Positions 55,114 through 63,825 of a DNA stretch of 64,000 nucleotides are shown one piece after another. Numbering within the stretch: position 1 is the stretch's first letter; each line of letters opens with the position of its first letter. Position numbers and translations under genes: made by a program. The DNA is from CBDCWT01 sp965223305 (lineage in GTDB: Bacteria > Planctomycetota > Planctomycetia > Pirellulales > Pirellulaceae). The stretch lies in NCBI GenBank assembly GCA_965223305.1, contig CBDCWT010000058.1, forward strand, positions 205,491 to 269,490, given 5' to 3'. A model generated the notes under the pieces. It searched no databases and was not told the origin of the DNA. It saw nothing but the letters and a program-made list of their open reading frames with translations.

Positions 55114-56319
55114 ATGGTTGAACAGTTCTCATCGGTCCAAGCCGCAGTGGACGCCATCGCCCGCGGTGAGGTGGTCATCGTCGTAGACGCCGAAGATCGC
55201 GAGAACGAAGGTGACTTTATTTGCGCTGCGGAAAGGGCCAGTGTAGAAAACGTCAACTTCATGTTGAGCGGCAGAGGACAGCTATGTATGCCGGTCTTGG
55301 AAGATGTCTGCACTCGGCTGAAGCTGATCCCAATCGTAGAGTCCAATACGGCGCCGCTGGGAACCGCCTATATGACTCCGCTCGACCATCGCTCGGGCAA
55401 AACGGGTATCACCGCAGAGGAGCGGGCGCTTACGATACGGGCCATAGCGGATCCAACCAGCGCGCCAGATCAGTTCGTGCGACCAGGCCACGTCTACCCA
55501 CTACTGGCAAAGGAAGGCGGCGTCTTGCGCCGCGCCGGGCATACAGAAGCAGCCGTCGACTTGGCCCGCATGGCTGGCCTGGCTCCGGCCGGAGTGCTCT
55601 GTGAGGTGCTCGACTCCCAAGGCGACCGCGCTTCGCGCGACGAGTTGCTGAAGGTCGCGGCCCAGCATCAGCTGCAGATCGTCTCCATTGAACAGATCAT
55701 CGCGCATCGACGCGTCAACGAAAAGCTCGTTTCGCGGTTGGCGGAGGCCAATCTGCCCACTAAGTACGGCAGTTTCCGCATCATCGTCTACGAGATTCAG
55801 TTCGAGCAACAGCAGCCGCTGGTACTCTACACCGGTGATCTCTCCAGCGTCAGCGCGCCGCTCGTCCGACTCCACAGCAGCTGCTTCACCGGCGATTTGG
55901 TCGAATCACTGCGCTGCGACTGTGGCGACCAATTCCGCATGGCGCTCAAGATGATCAGCTCCGAAGGAGTGGGAGCGATGGTCTATCTGCCGCAGGAAGG
56001 ACGAGGCATCGGGCTGCTCGAGAAGATCAAGGCCTACCATCTTCAAGATGAGGGCCTGGATACCGTCGAAGCCAATCTGGCGCTGGGATATCAAGCCGAT
56101 ATGCGCGACTACGGCGTCGGCATGCAAATCCTCAAGGATCTTGGTCTGAGCAAGATACGTCTGCTAACCAACAACCCAAAGAAAACCGACGCGTTTATTT
56201 ACGGTGGTTTCGATCTCGAAGTGGTCGACCAAGTTCCCATTGTGCCACCGGCCAACGAACACAACGAGCACTACTTGGCAACCAAGCGCGACAAGCTGGG
56301 GCACATTCTACCGGACTGA
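55114..56319 (+). CDS. ribBA: Bifunctional 3,4-dihydroxy-2-butanone-4-phosphate synthase / GTP cyclohydrolase II
   Basis: A 401-aa riboflavin-biosynthesis fusion. The RibB half (about 1-200) has DAEDRENEGDF, RPGHVYPLLAKEGGVLRRAGHTEAAVDLARMAGL with the active-site His and Glu, and YMTPLDHRSGKTGITAEERALTI in place of the common FTVSIDA text. The RibA half (about 205-400) has the zinc Cys set (HSSCFTGDLVESLRCDCGDQ) and YLPQEGRGIGLLEKIKAY. It makes both the ribulose-derived four-carbon unit and the GTP-derived pyrimidine precursor. GAGGAAA precedes the ATG. No FMN riboswitch is visible upstream. Confidence 0.94.
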   Translation: MVEQFSSVQAAVDAIARGEVVIVVDAEDRENEGDFICAAERASVENVNFMLSGRGQLCMPVLEDVCTRLKLIPIVESNTAPLGTAYMTPLDHRSGKTGITAEERALTIRAIADPTSAPDQFVRPGHVYPLLAKEGGVLRRAGHTEAAVDLARMAGLAPAGVLCEVLDSQGDRASRDELLKVAAQHQLQIVSIEQIIAHRRVNEKLVSRLAEANLPTKYGSFRIIVYEIQFEQQQPLVLYTGDLSSVSAPLVRLHSSCFTGDLVESLRCDCGDQFRMALKMISSEGVGAMVYLPQEGRGIGLLEKIKAYHLQDEGLDTVEANLALGYQADMRDYGVGMQILKDLGLSKIRLLTNNPKKTDAFIYGGFDLEVVDQVPIVPPANEHNEHYLATKRDKLGHILPD

Positions 56320-56363
56320 CCCTCCGTGCTGCTAATAGTCAGAGTCTTCGCGCCCAGCGCAAG

Positions 56364-56434
56364 TTTTCACTCTGGCTTCCCCCTCATCCGACCTTCGGCT
56401 ACCTTCTCCCCGGCGGGAAGAAGGGACTTTGGTT
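56364..56434 (+). repeat. CCCTCATCCGACC / CTCCCCGGCGGG repeat, upstream of metK
   Basis: About 71 bp beginning TTTTCACTCTGGCTTCCCCC and including CCTTCTCCCCGGCGGGAAGAAGG, a strong hairpin. An inverted, slightly better-paired copy lies at about 58209-58279 on the far side of metK. A shorter relative is at 41096-41142. Confidence 0.8.
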
Positions 56435-56528
56435 GGGGCCAAAGGCCGCCCTGGGCTGTTTGCGGCATGCCGTCGGCTGTCCGCCTGAAAAACACTGTCT
56501 TGGCGTCGTCAACCCAGTTGAATCTGCA

Positions 56529-56534
56529 TATAAT
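56529..56534 (+). promoter_or_regulatory. Possible -10 box upstream of metK
   Basis: A perfect TATAAT lies 61 bp before the metK start. No good -35 box is at 17 bp spacing (the site there reads TCGTCA), so a sigma-70-type promoter is only tentative. Confidence 0.35.
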
Positions 56535-56595
56535 GGCGACCCTTCTTTTGCAGAATCCTCTGGCGTAGGCCATTTGCCCAACAAGGAGCGAACGC

Positions 56596-57774
56596 GTGGC
56601 ATCGGGAAAGTACTTTTTTACGAGTGAGTCGGTGAGCATGGGCCATCCCGATAAGCTGGCAGACCAGATCTCCGATGGCGTGCTGGACGCGCTCCTCGAG
56701 CAGGATCCCCTCAGCCGCGTGGCCTGCGAGACGATGGTGACGACTGGCGTGGCGATGATCGCGGGTGAGATCACCACCCGAGCCGTCATCGACTACCCCG
56801 GTGTCGTCCGCAATGTGATCCGGGACGTGGGCTATACGAACGACGAGATGGGGATCTGTGCGGATACGTGTGCTGTGATGGTCTCGATCGACCGGCAGAG
56901 CCCGGACATCGCGCTCGGCGTCGACGAGGATTCCGCCACCGGTAAGGAAACCGGCGCTGGCGACCAGGGACTCATGTTCGGCTTCGCCTGCAACGACACG
57001 CCCGAACTCATGCCGCTACCGATCGCGCTGTCGCACCGCGTCCTCAATCGACTGACGGAAGCCCGTCAAGCTGGGACAGTCAATTGGCTACGGCCTGATA
57101 GCAAGAGCCAAGTAACTGTCGAATACGAGGGTTCGACGCCGCTGCGCGTCGACACCGTCGTCGTTTCCACTCAACACGCCCCCGAAGTCTCCAACGAAGA
57201 GATTCGTGAATTCGTGATCGACAGCATTATCCAGAAAGAGCTGCCGAAGGATCTGGTCAAGGGAGATATCAAGTACCACATCAATCCAACAGGGCGCTTT
57301 GTCAGGGGAGGACCGCATGGCGACTGCGGTTTGACTGGACGCAAGATCATTGTCGACACCTACGGCGGGTGGGGACGGCATGGTGGCGGCGCGTTCAGCG
57401 GAAAGGACCCTACCAAGGTCGACCGGAGTGCCGCCTACATGGCCCGTCATGTGGCAAAGAACATCGTCGCGGCGGGGTTGGCCGAACGATGTGAGATCCA
57501 GCTGGCGTACGCAATTGGTGTCAGCGACCCGATCAGCGTGCACGTCGACACGATGGGAACCGGCCGCGCCGATGACCAGCGGATCTGCCAAGTCGTGAGC
57601 GATTTCTTCCCGCTGTCCCCCGGCGGCATCATCGAGTACCTCGACCTCCGCCGCCCCATCTTCAGAAAGACGGCTGCCGGCGGCCACTTCGGCCGTGACG
57701 ATCGAGACTTCACCTGGGAGTCGACAGCAAAGGCCGCCGAGCTCGCGGAAGCCGTGGGGTTGGTGAGGAGTTGA
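56596..57774 (+). CDS. metK: S-adenosylmethionine synthetase
   Basis: A 392-aa enzyme making S-adenosylmethionine from methionine and ATP. It starts at a GTG with AAGGAG 7 nt upstream. Signature motifs: VSMGHPDKLADQISDGVLDA (N-terminal), GAGDQGLMFGFACNDTPELMPLPI, GGGAFSGKDPTKVDRSAAYMARHVAKNIVAAG, and GDCGLTGRKIIVDTYGGWG. Full length for the family. The gene is flanked on both sides by inverted copies of a roughly 71-bp repeat. No SAM riboswitch is recognised upstream. Confidence 0.97.
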   Translation: MASGKYFFTSESVSMGHPDKLADQISDGVLDALLEQDPLSRVACETMVTTGVAMIAGEITTRAVIDYPGVVRNVIRDVGYTNDEMGICADTCAVMVSIDRQSPDIALGVDEDSATGKETGAGDQGLMFGFACNDTPELMPLPIALSHRVLNRLTEARQAGTVNWLRPDSKSQVTVEYEGSTPLRVDTVVVSTQHAPEVSNEEIREFVIDSIIQKELPKDLVKGDIKYHINPTGRFVRGGPHGDCGLTGRKIIVDTYGGWGRHGGGAFSGKDPTKVDRSAAYMARHVAKNIVAAGLAERCEIQLAYAIGVSDPISVHVDTMGTGRADDQRICQVVSDFFPLSPGGIIEYLDLRRPIFRKTAAGGHFGRDDRDFTWESTAKAAELAEAVGLVRS

Positions 57775-58305
57775 GCGGGGCGGCGTTCCTTAGCGCGAGG
57801 CAGGCAACGCTCGCCTCGGGAGGGCGAGGCTCCTGCCGAGCCGAAAACCGTGGGCTAACGCCCAGCGGCTGATCTGAAATCGCATTCGTGTGCAACGATC
57901 AGTGCTTGTGCCGTTTGTTCCCGCGTCTTTCTGGTGTGCAGGAACGACTCTCGGACCAGATCAGCCGGAATGCGTTAGCATCCGGTTTTGGTGTGAACCG
58001 TGGGCTAACCCGAATTATTCATGAGCGATCTGCTGCGAGGTCGTAAGTCCATCCGTGGCTTCGTCATGCTTCACAATTCTCCCTCGACGTATTGCTTCAA
58101 TACGCCTGCGGAAGAATTGCTCGCCTTCCTTGCCACGAACGTACTTACAACCTCTCGCCACGATCTTCATGAATAATCCGGGCTGACGCCCAGCGGCTGA
58201 TCTGTGTGGTAAAGTCCCTTCTCCCCGCCGGGGAGAAGGTGGCCGAAGGCCGGATGAGGGGGAAGCCAGAGTGAAAAACTCGCGCACTCCCCGGCGGCAG
58301 GAGCG
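57775..58305. repeat. Composite repeat region after metK
   Basis: No gene is seen in 531 bp. In order: GGGAGGGCGAGGCTCC box (57817-57846); abutting AACCGTGGGCTAACGCC...CGGCTGAT unit (57845-57873); spacer; ATCAGCCGGAATGCGTTAGC motif (57960-57988); a second AACCGTGGGCTAA unit interrupted at 58006-58185 by the 180-bp element and completed as ACGCCCAGCGGCTGAT at 58186; then the inverted CTCCCCGCCGGGGAG repeat (58209-58279). Confidence 0.9.
58006..58185 (-). mobile_element. 180-bp palindromic MITE-like element, copy 4, inserted in another repeat
   Basis: Inverted orientation, identical to copy 3. It splits a GGGCTA|ACGCCC motif whose uninterrupted form is present at 17978, 18099 and 57852, which marks the insertion point directly. 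Flanks read CTAA on the left and CTGA on the right. The minus-strand 51-codon frame is intact, from the ATG at 58170 to the TAA at 58015. Confidence 0.93.
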
Positions 58306-59940
58306 TCAGCGCTGCAGCATGACGGTCTCTCCGCTCGCCGCCGATTGGTACGCCGCCACGAGCACCTCTGTCGCGGCGGCGGCTAATTCCACCGACACCT
58401 CGCTCGGGCGACTCTCCTGCAAACAGTCGAGGAAATAGCTCACGTCCGCTAGCCACGGTGGATCGCCGTCGCTGAACCAACTCTGCTTGGGCGCCGGGCG
58501 ATAAGGGCTGTCTGGCAGGGGTTGCCACATTCCCATCGGGTCGGCAGGGTCGCGCGGTGGCGCCGCCCAATGCGTCTCGCCGGACCAAACCTCGGCGCGC
58601 GGTCGGTCCGCGTCGACAATCGTCGCTCCTCGCGTTCCCAGCAGACAGATCCTATTCAACCCCGCTTGGGGATGGGAAGACCATCCCGTGCGACCAGCTG
58701 TGACCGAGGCAATCACACCACCGTCCAGCTCGAGGAGAATCTGGCCAAAGTCCTCGAAGTCGTGCTGCTGATGCTCGGCGAAGAAGTAGTTTCCCGTGGA
58801 TGCGGTGACCTTCTGCACACGAGCTTCCAACAACCATAGCAACATGACCAGGTGGTAGACGCCGATATTGGTAAGCTCCCTCTTGGCAGCCGCCAGTTCG
58901 AACCGGCCGGGTGCTGGATCTTCGTGGCGGGCGGTCAGTGGCCCGACTCGGTTTGGGTGTCCCTTGGCAAAGCTCAAGACGCTATGCACCGCGACCAGTG
59001 CGCCGAGCCGTCCTGAGGAAACCAAACGTCTGGTGCGCTGCGCCGGCTCTCCCTGGACCTGGCTGAACATGTGAGAAATGACACCGGCGGAGCGCACCGC
59101 AGAGACAATCTCAGCAGCCTCCGGCAGTGTGGCGCAGAGTGGCTTGTCGAGATAGAGGTGCTTTCCGGCTTCCGCCGCCTGGCTAATGATGCGACCCCGC
59201 CGCGCAGGCTCGGCGCAGATGCTAACCACCTGCACATCGGGGCGGGCCAGTGCCTTGTCCAACTCGAGGTAGGGAAGCTGCAACCGGGTGGCCAAACGTT
59301 GGTTCAGTTCACGGCGGCTGGGCTCAACATTTGGTTCGTCGGTGACCCCGATCAGCCGGCAGCGGTCGTCGCTGGCGAAAGCTGCGGCATAAGCTGGCTG
59401 ATGGGTGTGGTCACCCGCCACGAGCAACACCCCGTAGGGAGGTTCCGGCGAAGCGACACTGGAGGGACTGGGACAGTGCTCGTCGGCAGACCACGGGGAA
59501 CGGAGCGAGCGCGAAGGCGAAGCGTGCCTAGCAGCTTGGGGTGGCGCGGCATCAGGTTTGTCATGATCGCGGCCCGTCGGCTGCCAAGCGACCACCGGCT
59601 CGCTGGCCTCCCACACGATGACTCCCTGCGTGCCGAACAGTGACGCCTCGAGGATGTAGGGAGGTACACCACAGACGCCGCAGCTGATCAGAACCGTTTG
59701 ACCTCGCTCGAAACAGGCCAGCACGGTGATCTCGCCGGTGTGGATCCCCCCCTCGGCGTGCATCTGGAGTAAGCGACACTCCATCCAATCGCCGGCGAGC
59801 TCGAGCAGTTCGCCAAGCAACGGTTCGAGCAGATCGGGATCGGGAGTCACATAGGCGACCACCCGCGCCGCCACGGGAGTGCCAACCTGCTGGGACTGGA
59901 GCGCTCGACCTACAGAGCGGGCAAGTGCTGCGATCGTCAT
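58306..59940 (-). CDS. Gfo/Idh/MocA-type oxidoreductase with extra N-terminal domain
   Basis: A 544-aa protein. Residues about 170-540 are a Gfo/Idh/MocA enzyme: the nucleotide loop is atypical (GVLLVAGDHTHQPAYAAAF), then VVSICAEPARRGRIISQAAEAGKHLYLDKPLCATLPEAAEIV with the conserved Lys. The first 130 residues form a separate domain (PDPDLLEPLLGELLELAGDW, ILEASLFGTQGVIVWEAS) that I do not recognise, joined by a Pro/Ser/Arg linker. Without a signal peptide it is probably cytosolic. Substrate unknown. It precedes an SMP-30-like gene by about 60 bp on the opposite side of transcription order (the SMP-30 gene is upstream). Confidence 0.82.
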   Translation of the reverse strand: MTIAALARSVGRALQSQQVGTPVAARVVAYVTPDPDLLEPLLGELLELAGDWMECRLLQMHAEGGIHTGEITVLACFERGQTVLISCGVCGVPPYILEASLFGTQGVIVWEASEPVVAWQPTGRDHDKPDAAPPQAARHASPSRSLRSPWSADEHCPSPSSVASPEPPYGVLLVAGDHTHQPAYAAAFASDDRCRLIGVTDEPNVEPSRRELNQRLATRLQLPYLELDKALARPDVQVVSICAEPARRGRIISQAAEAGKHLYLDKPLCATLPEAAEIVSAVRSAGVISHMFSQVQGEPAQRTRRLVSSGRLGALVAVHSVLSFAKGHPNRVGPLTARHEDPAPGRFELAAAKRELTNIGVYHLVMLLWLLEARVQKVTASTGNYFFAEHQQHDFEDFGQILLELDGGVIASVTAGRTGWSSHPQAGLNRICLLGTRGATIVDADRPRAEVWSGETHWAAPPRDPADPMGMWQPLPDSPYRPAPKQSWFSDGDPPWLADVSYFLDCLQESRPSEVSVELAAAATEVLVAAYQSAASGETVMLQR

Positions 59941-59998
59941 GCGGCAAACCTAGGTGGGGGGGACGGAGTTTGCGCGGCCTTGCGTACGGGCGGCCAGC

Positions 59999-61078
59999 TC
60001 AGCGAGCAGCAAGGTACTGGCGATGATACCCGTTGACCAGCAGCTGGATTCGGTACAGGCCCGTATCGATCGTCACATACAAGACGTTGATCTCTGAGCC
60101 CAACCCGAATTCAACGTTGCTGGGCAGCCCACGGGGGCTGTCGCTGGATTGGCCCGCAGGCCCTGTGGGAATAAAGGCGACTTCTCGACCTTGGCTGTCG
60201 AGCACAATGACTCCCGGGCGTTGCGGGTCACGGCCGGTCAAATAGAGGTGCCCTTGCTCGTCAACAGTCATCCCGTCGCAGCCGGGGCGGTCTCCGAAGT
60301 CGAAGAAGACCCGCCGCTCGCCGAGAGCACCGTCACTGCGGATGCGGAAGGCATAGATCTTCATAGCTCCCCGGGGCGGGGGAGGGGCTGTAGGATCAAT
60401 GCGATCGGTCCCGTTGTCGTGATTCGCTACGTACAGAGTCTGGCCGTCAGGACTGATGGCGACGCCATTGGGTTTGGTCACTTGGTGCGTGGCTTCGTGA
60501 AGACTCCCGTCGGGATCGATGCGATAGACAGCCTGGGTCTCGAGCTCCCGAGGTTCGTCGCCGATGTAGCGGGGGTCGCTGAAGTAGATTCGACCCACTG
60601 CATCTAAGCAGATGTCGTTGGGTGAGTTAAATTGTTTACCGTCGTAGCCGGCGGCGATTGTCTGCCGGGTTCGTGTCCGCACGTTCCAACGTGAAATCCG
60701 CCGACCGCCGTGATCGGCGCCTTCGCAGGCGAGCAGGGAGCCATCGGCCGTGAAGATCAGACCGTTCGACTTGCCGCTATCTGCAGCGAACACCGTGGTC
60801 GCTCCGGTCTTGGGATCGAAGCGGTGAATCACACCGCGCTCGCCGCCGCGGCGAATGTCCGAAAAATAGATCGTCCCGTCCGGCGCCACGGCGGGACCTT
60901 CCGTGAGCCCACCCTCGACATCCGCTGTTCGCGAGAACAACCATTCCAGACGAGCGTCTGGAGCAACAATCGCGCCGCCGCTAGGGGCAGGTAGTTCATC
61001 GGCTATGCCCCCGGTTGTCCAACACAGCAAGATCATTGCGATCTTCCCGCCCGGCCATTTGAAGTTCCCGTTCGTCAC
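59999..61078 (-). CDS. SMP-30/gluconolactonase-like protein
   Basis: A 359-aa six-bladed propeller protein of the SMP-30/gluconolaconase/LRE-like family, probably a secreted lactonase. N-terminal helix MILLCWTTGGIA. The fold starts about residue 40 with WLFSRTADVEGGLTEGPAVAPDGTIYFSDI, including the metal-ligand Glu. NSPNDICLDAVGRIYFSD carries the second ligand Asn, and VTKPNGVAISPDGQTLYVANHD and CDGMTVDEQGHLYLTG complete the metal site. Family members hydrolyse aldonolactones such as gluconolactone. Likely co-transcribed with the downstream oxidoreductase, which could make the lactone; that is inference. Confidence 0.88.
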   Translation of the reverse strand: MTNGNFKWPGGKIAMILLCWTTGGIADELPAPSGGAIVAPDARLEWLFSRTADVEGGLTEGPAVAPDGTIYFSDIRRGGERGVIHRFDPKTGATTVFAADSGKSNGLIFTADGSLLACEGADHGGRRISRWNVRTRTRQTIAAGYDGKQFNSPNDICLDAVGRIYFSDPRYIGDEPRELETQAVYRIDPDGSLHEATHQVTKPNGVAISPDGQTLYVANHDNGTDRIDPTAPPPPRGAMKIYAFRIRSDGALGERRVFFDFGDRPGCDGMTVDEQGHLYLTGRDPQRPGVIVLDSQGREVAFIPTGPAGQSSDSPRGLPSNVEFGLGSEINVLYVTIDTGLYRIQLLVNGYHRQYLAAR

Positions 61079-61291
61079 ACCGATGCTCCGCGCGATTTGA
61101 GAGAATTTGAGTGATCCATATGATTGGCCGGCAGTCTAGCAAGGTGTCTTCTCGATGCTGAGTGCCGCGATTCTACCACGGCTGAGCAATGAAGACGAAT
61201 GACGCGCGGCCGAGAAACTGTCTGAACGCTGTCGTCCGCAAGTAGCGCACTACAATTGACCTCGGAGAGTCTCTAGTCTGCTCCGCTATCG

Positions 61292-62461
61292 GTGTCCGAT
61301 CGACTTTCCGATCTGCCACCTAACGCGGCGAATTCTCCAGAGCGTGGGCAAATGGGGGTAGAGCAAGGAGAGCACGCAGTGGGGCAGGCTCGTCGACGCG
61401 GGAATTCTCAACTTTTTCATCCATTCTGGCTTCAAGTCGTCAGGCTACTCTCTGGCACGGTGGTGCTGCTCGCAGCCAGCGGCTGCTCAGAACTGCCTGA
61501 CAACTTGCCCTCGTCGCCAGGGCTGGATGCAACGGGAATCTGGCTGCCCTTCTGGGTCGTCGCCTCGATCTTTGCAGTCGCGGTCCCGATGGCTTTCTAC
61601 TTCGGACTGCGGAAGATCTCGCAGCCATTTCTCAAGTTCCTGTTCTTGATGTACCTCGCCCTGGTTGCGTCCGAGGCTGGGCTTCTCTGGTTCAACGGCG
61701 TCAGCATCACCGGACAGGTGTTCGGCGAAGTCTCTTGGCTAACTCGTTTATGGCCTGATCGCACGCACGAAACTACCGGTGACGTAGCCGCGTCCGGGCC
61801 ATTGACAAGGTCTGCCAACGAAGTCGGTGATGCTCATTCTCTAGCCGGATCAGCTGACGCGAGCAACGGCAGGGCAGACATGGCGGAGGAGGTGCGGCCA
61901 GACTTCGCGTTTCAGCTGCAACTTGGCCAGGCAGGGTCGGAGCTAATGATCGCTGCCGCCTTCTTCGCCGTGGTCGGACTGCTTGGTTGGCGGCGGCTCC
62001 ACGCTGACCCGGAGACAACCGCTGCTACGTTGGTGCGAGGCAGACTCTCGATCGGCGATTTGCACGTCGGCGTCTTGAATGCTGTGCGCGGCAGTTTCTT
62101 GATTACCTGGGCTGTGCGTGTAATCCAACCGCAGAATGTCAGCCTGGCGGCCCTCATAGATCAAAAGGATAGCCTGTACTTTCTGCCGGCACGCGCGCGT
62201 CACCGCGGTTCCTTCGGTGACAAACTGGCGAGCTACGTGCGAGCGTACGCGAGAGACACTAGAGCGTTGAAAGATCACCTGTCAAACCTGGCCACACAAA
62301 CGGAGTCGCGGGCGCAAGAGGCATTGAGTGAACTCGTCAGAGAAATGCCCGTGGACGCCAAGCAGCGCTACGGTCAGGCCATGTCGAGCTTACTTGTGGC
62401 GATAGATGACCAAATCCCGCCAACCCGAGTCGCTTGCGATCCGGAGGATACGGGTGCATGA
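61292..62461 (+). CDS. Multi-pass membrane protein coupled to a sigma factor
   Basis: A 389-aa protein from a GTG start; an ATG at 61352 is an alternative. Hydrophobic segments at about 48-65 (VVRLLSGTVVLLAASGC, ending at a Cys that could mimic a lipobox), 85-105, 110-135 and 210-230. The middle is a low-complexity loop. The C-terminal 150 residues are soluble (SIGDLHVGVLNAVRGSFLITW, then a helical part). No family recognised. Its stop overlaps the ATG of the sigma-factor gene by 4 nt, so the two are made together. An anti-sigma-like or signal-input role is speculation. Confidence 0.6.
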   Translation: MSDRLSDLPPNAANSPERGQMGVEQGEHAVGQARRRGNSQLFHPFWLQVVRLLSGTVVLLAASGCSELPDNLPSSPGLDATGIWLPFWVVASIFAVAVPMAFYFGLRKISQPFLKFLFLMYLALVASEAGLLWFNGVSITGQVFGEVSWLTRLWPDRTHETTGDVAASGPLTRSANEVGDAHSLAGSADASNGRADMAEEVRPDFAFQLQLGQAGSELMIAAAFFAVVGLLGWRRLHADPETTAATLVRGRLSIGDLHVGVLNAVRGSFLITWAVRVIQPQNVSLAALIDQKDSLYFLPARARHRGSFGDKLASYVRAYARDTRALKDHLSNLATQTESRAQEALSELVREMPVDAKQRYGQAMSSLLVAIDDQIPPTRVACDPEDTGA

Positions 62462-63153
62462 GTCCGGACTCATTCGAAATGCAGAGATTGTCGTGGTACG
62501 AGCTAACCGACGAACTGAATCGGGCCGGATCAAATCACGAACGATACGATGCTGCGTGGTTGGAGGTCTTCGGGCGGCTCCGTGCCATGGCTCTGCGGCT
62601 GGTTAAGCAACGTGATAACTCAGACGAAGTCGCGTCGTCGATTGTCGCTAGAATGCTCCAACACCGCGACGATCCTCGCGGTGTGTTGGCTCGGATTCGC
62701 CAAGCAAACCGACCTGAGGCGTATGTAAAAACTATCGTAAGGAACGAGATTTATCGGCTACGCGAGCAAGAGAGCCGACTGCGGCATGAGCAACTTCCGT
62801 TGGCGCTGGAAACCTCACAGGAGGATGCCGTCGACGAGGCGATTTTCGGCGAGTTGCGCGAGGCGCTGCTCGAACGATATATCCACCTGATGGATGTCGG
62901 CTTGTCGTCTGGAGAGCTCACGAGAGCTGACTTCGAGTTGTTACAAGAACGGGCGCACGGAAAACCCATGCGTCAAATGGCAGTTGATCGTGGTGTTACT
63001 GAATCTGCTCTGCGAAAACGCATCGAGAGGGCAAAGCAGCGCTACCGCCGAGTGTTTGCCGGCAATCGATCGCAAGTCTTTTCTACGAAAGAGTTTGCGG
63101 AGTGCTTAGCCGATGCCCTTGAACGGGCCGCAGAGAAAATCGAGCCGCCGTAG
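62458..63153 (+). CDS. ECF-like RNA polymerase sigma factor
   Basis: A 231-aa protein with sigma-70 region 2 (about 20-105: AAWLEVFGRLRAMALRLVKQRDNSDEVASSIVARML, EAYVKTIVRNEIYRLRE) and region 4 helix-turn-helix (about 160-200: LTRADFELLQERAHGKPMRQMAVDRGVTESALRKRIERAKQRYRRVF). Regions 1.1 and 3 are absent, as in ECF factors. The start ATG overlaps the upstream membrane-protein stop (ATGA). It likely directs transcription of a dedicated set of genes in response to a signal received by its partner. No target promoter is visible in the window. Confidence 0.85.
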   Translation: MSPDSFEMQRLSWYELTDELNRAGSNHERYDAAWLEVFGRLRAMALRLVKQRDNSDEVASSIVARMLQHRDDPRGVLARIRQANRPEAYVKTIVRNEIYRLREQESRLRHEQLPLALETSQEDAVDEAIFGELREALLERYIHLMDVGLSSGELTRADFELLQERAHGKPMRQMAVDRGVTESALRKRIERAKQRYRRVFAGNRSQVFSTKEFAECLADALERAAEKIEPP

Positions 63154-63218
63154 GTGTCACATTCGTGAACCAAGCGTATCTAGTATAGTAGCAAAGCACC
63201 TCATTTTAGGAGTCGCCC

Positions 63219-63599
63219 GTGGAGCTAGTTTCCAACCGTCCAGCATCTACATCTGGGATCGCGGACTCTCGTGAGCGGACTCGGATCGCCTTGGATTCGA
63301 TCCTCACTAAGCTGGGAGGCCGAGAGTTCGCAGAGAGCTATCTCGACGACATCGTGGAGTACGTGTTCTCCGGTGAGCTGTCGCCAGGTCTTCGTGAGCT
63401 GAAGGACGCGGCTGACGAGACCTATGTTAAGGTAATCCGAGTGGTCTCTGAGGCACAGGCCGAGGCTATTGCAGAGGCTGTTCCCGAGCCGCGGCCCCCA
63501 GCCGGTGGGCTTTGGAGCTTGTTCCGCCGCATCCAACGGGAAGCTGGTGCGTCGAAGTTGGCGAACGAGTACCAAGAGACGAAGGAAATGGTACCGTAA
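63219..63599 (+). CDS. Small hypothetical protein downstream of the sigma factor
   Basis: A 126-aa protein starting at a GTG with AGGAG 7 nt upstream. No recognised family. The N-terminal half (about 18-75) is helical (RERTRIALDSILTKLGGREFAESYLDDIVEYVFSGELS) and slightly acidic; a Pro-rich linker (EPRPPAGG) precedes an amphipathic C-terminal helix (LWSLFRRIQREAGASKLANEY). No membrane segment. It follows the sigma factor by 65 bp on the same strand and may belong to the same unit. A 180-bp element begins 46 bp after its stop. Confidence 0.6.
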   Translation: MELVSNRPASTSGIADSRERTRIALDSILTKLGGREFAESYLDDIVEYVFSGELSPGLRELKDAADETYVKVIRVVSEAQAEAIAEAVPEPRPPAGGLWSLFRRIQREAGASKLANEYQETKEMVP

Positions 63600-63645
63600 C
63601 GAGACATCTGCGATCTCTGCACCGAATTCGCGAGCCCACGCGGCT

Positions 63646-63825
63646 TAACCCGAATTATTCATGAGCGATCTGCTGCGAGGTCGTAAGTCCATCCGTGGCT
63701 TCGTCATGCTTCACAATTCTCCCTCGACGTATTGCTGCAATACGCCTGCGGAAGAATTGCTCGCCTTCCTTGCCACGAACGTACTTACAACCTCTCGCCA
63801 CGATCTTCACGAATAATCCGGGCTA
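63646..63825 (-). mobile_element. 180-bp palindromic MITE-like element, copy 5
   Basis: Inverted orientation. Left flank TTAA, right flank CTAA, TA on both sides. The minus-strand frame begins with GTG instead of ATG at 63810 and has one Glu-to-Ala change at the centre; it is otherwise open to the TAA at 63655. Its right-hand TA is shared with the start of a CTGTTGA-family element. Confidence 0.92.

Noticed and set aside
56435..56595. SAM riboswitch upstream of metK
   Set aside because: No SAM-I or SAM-II core is recognisable. The stretch holds repeat remnants and a TATAAT box only.
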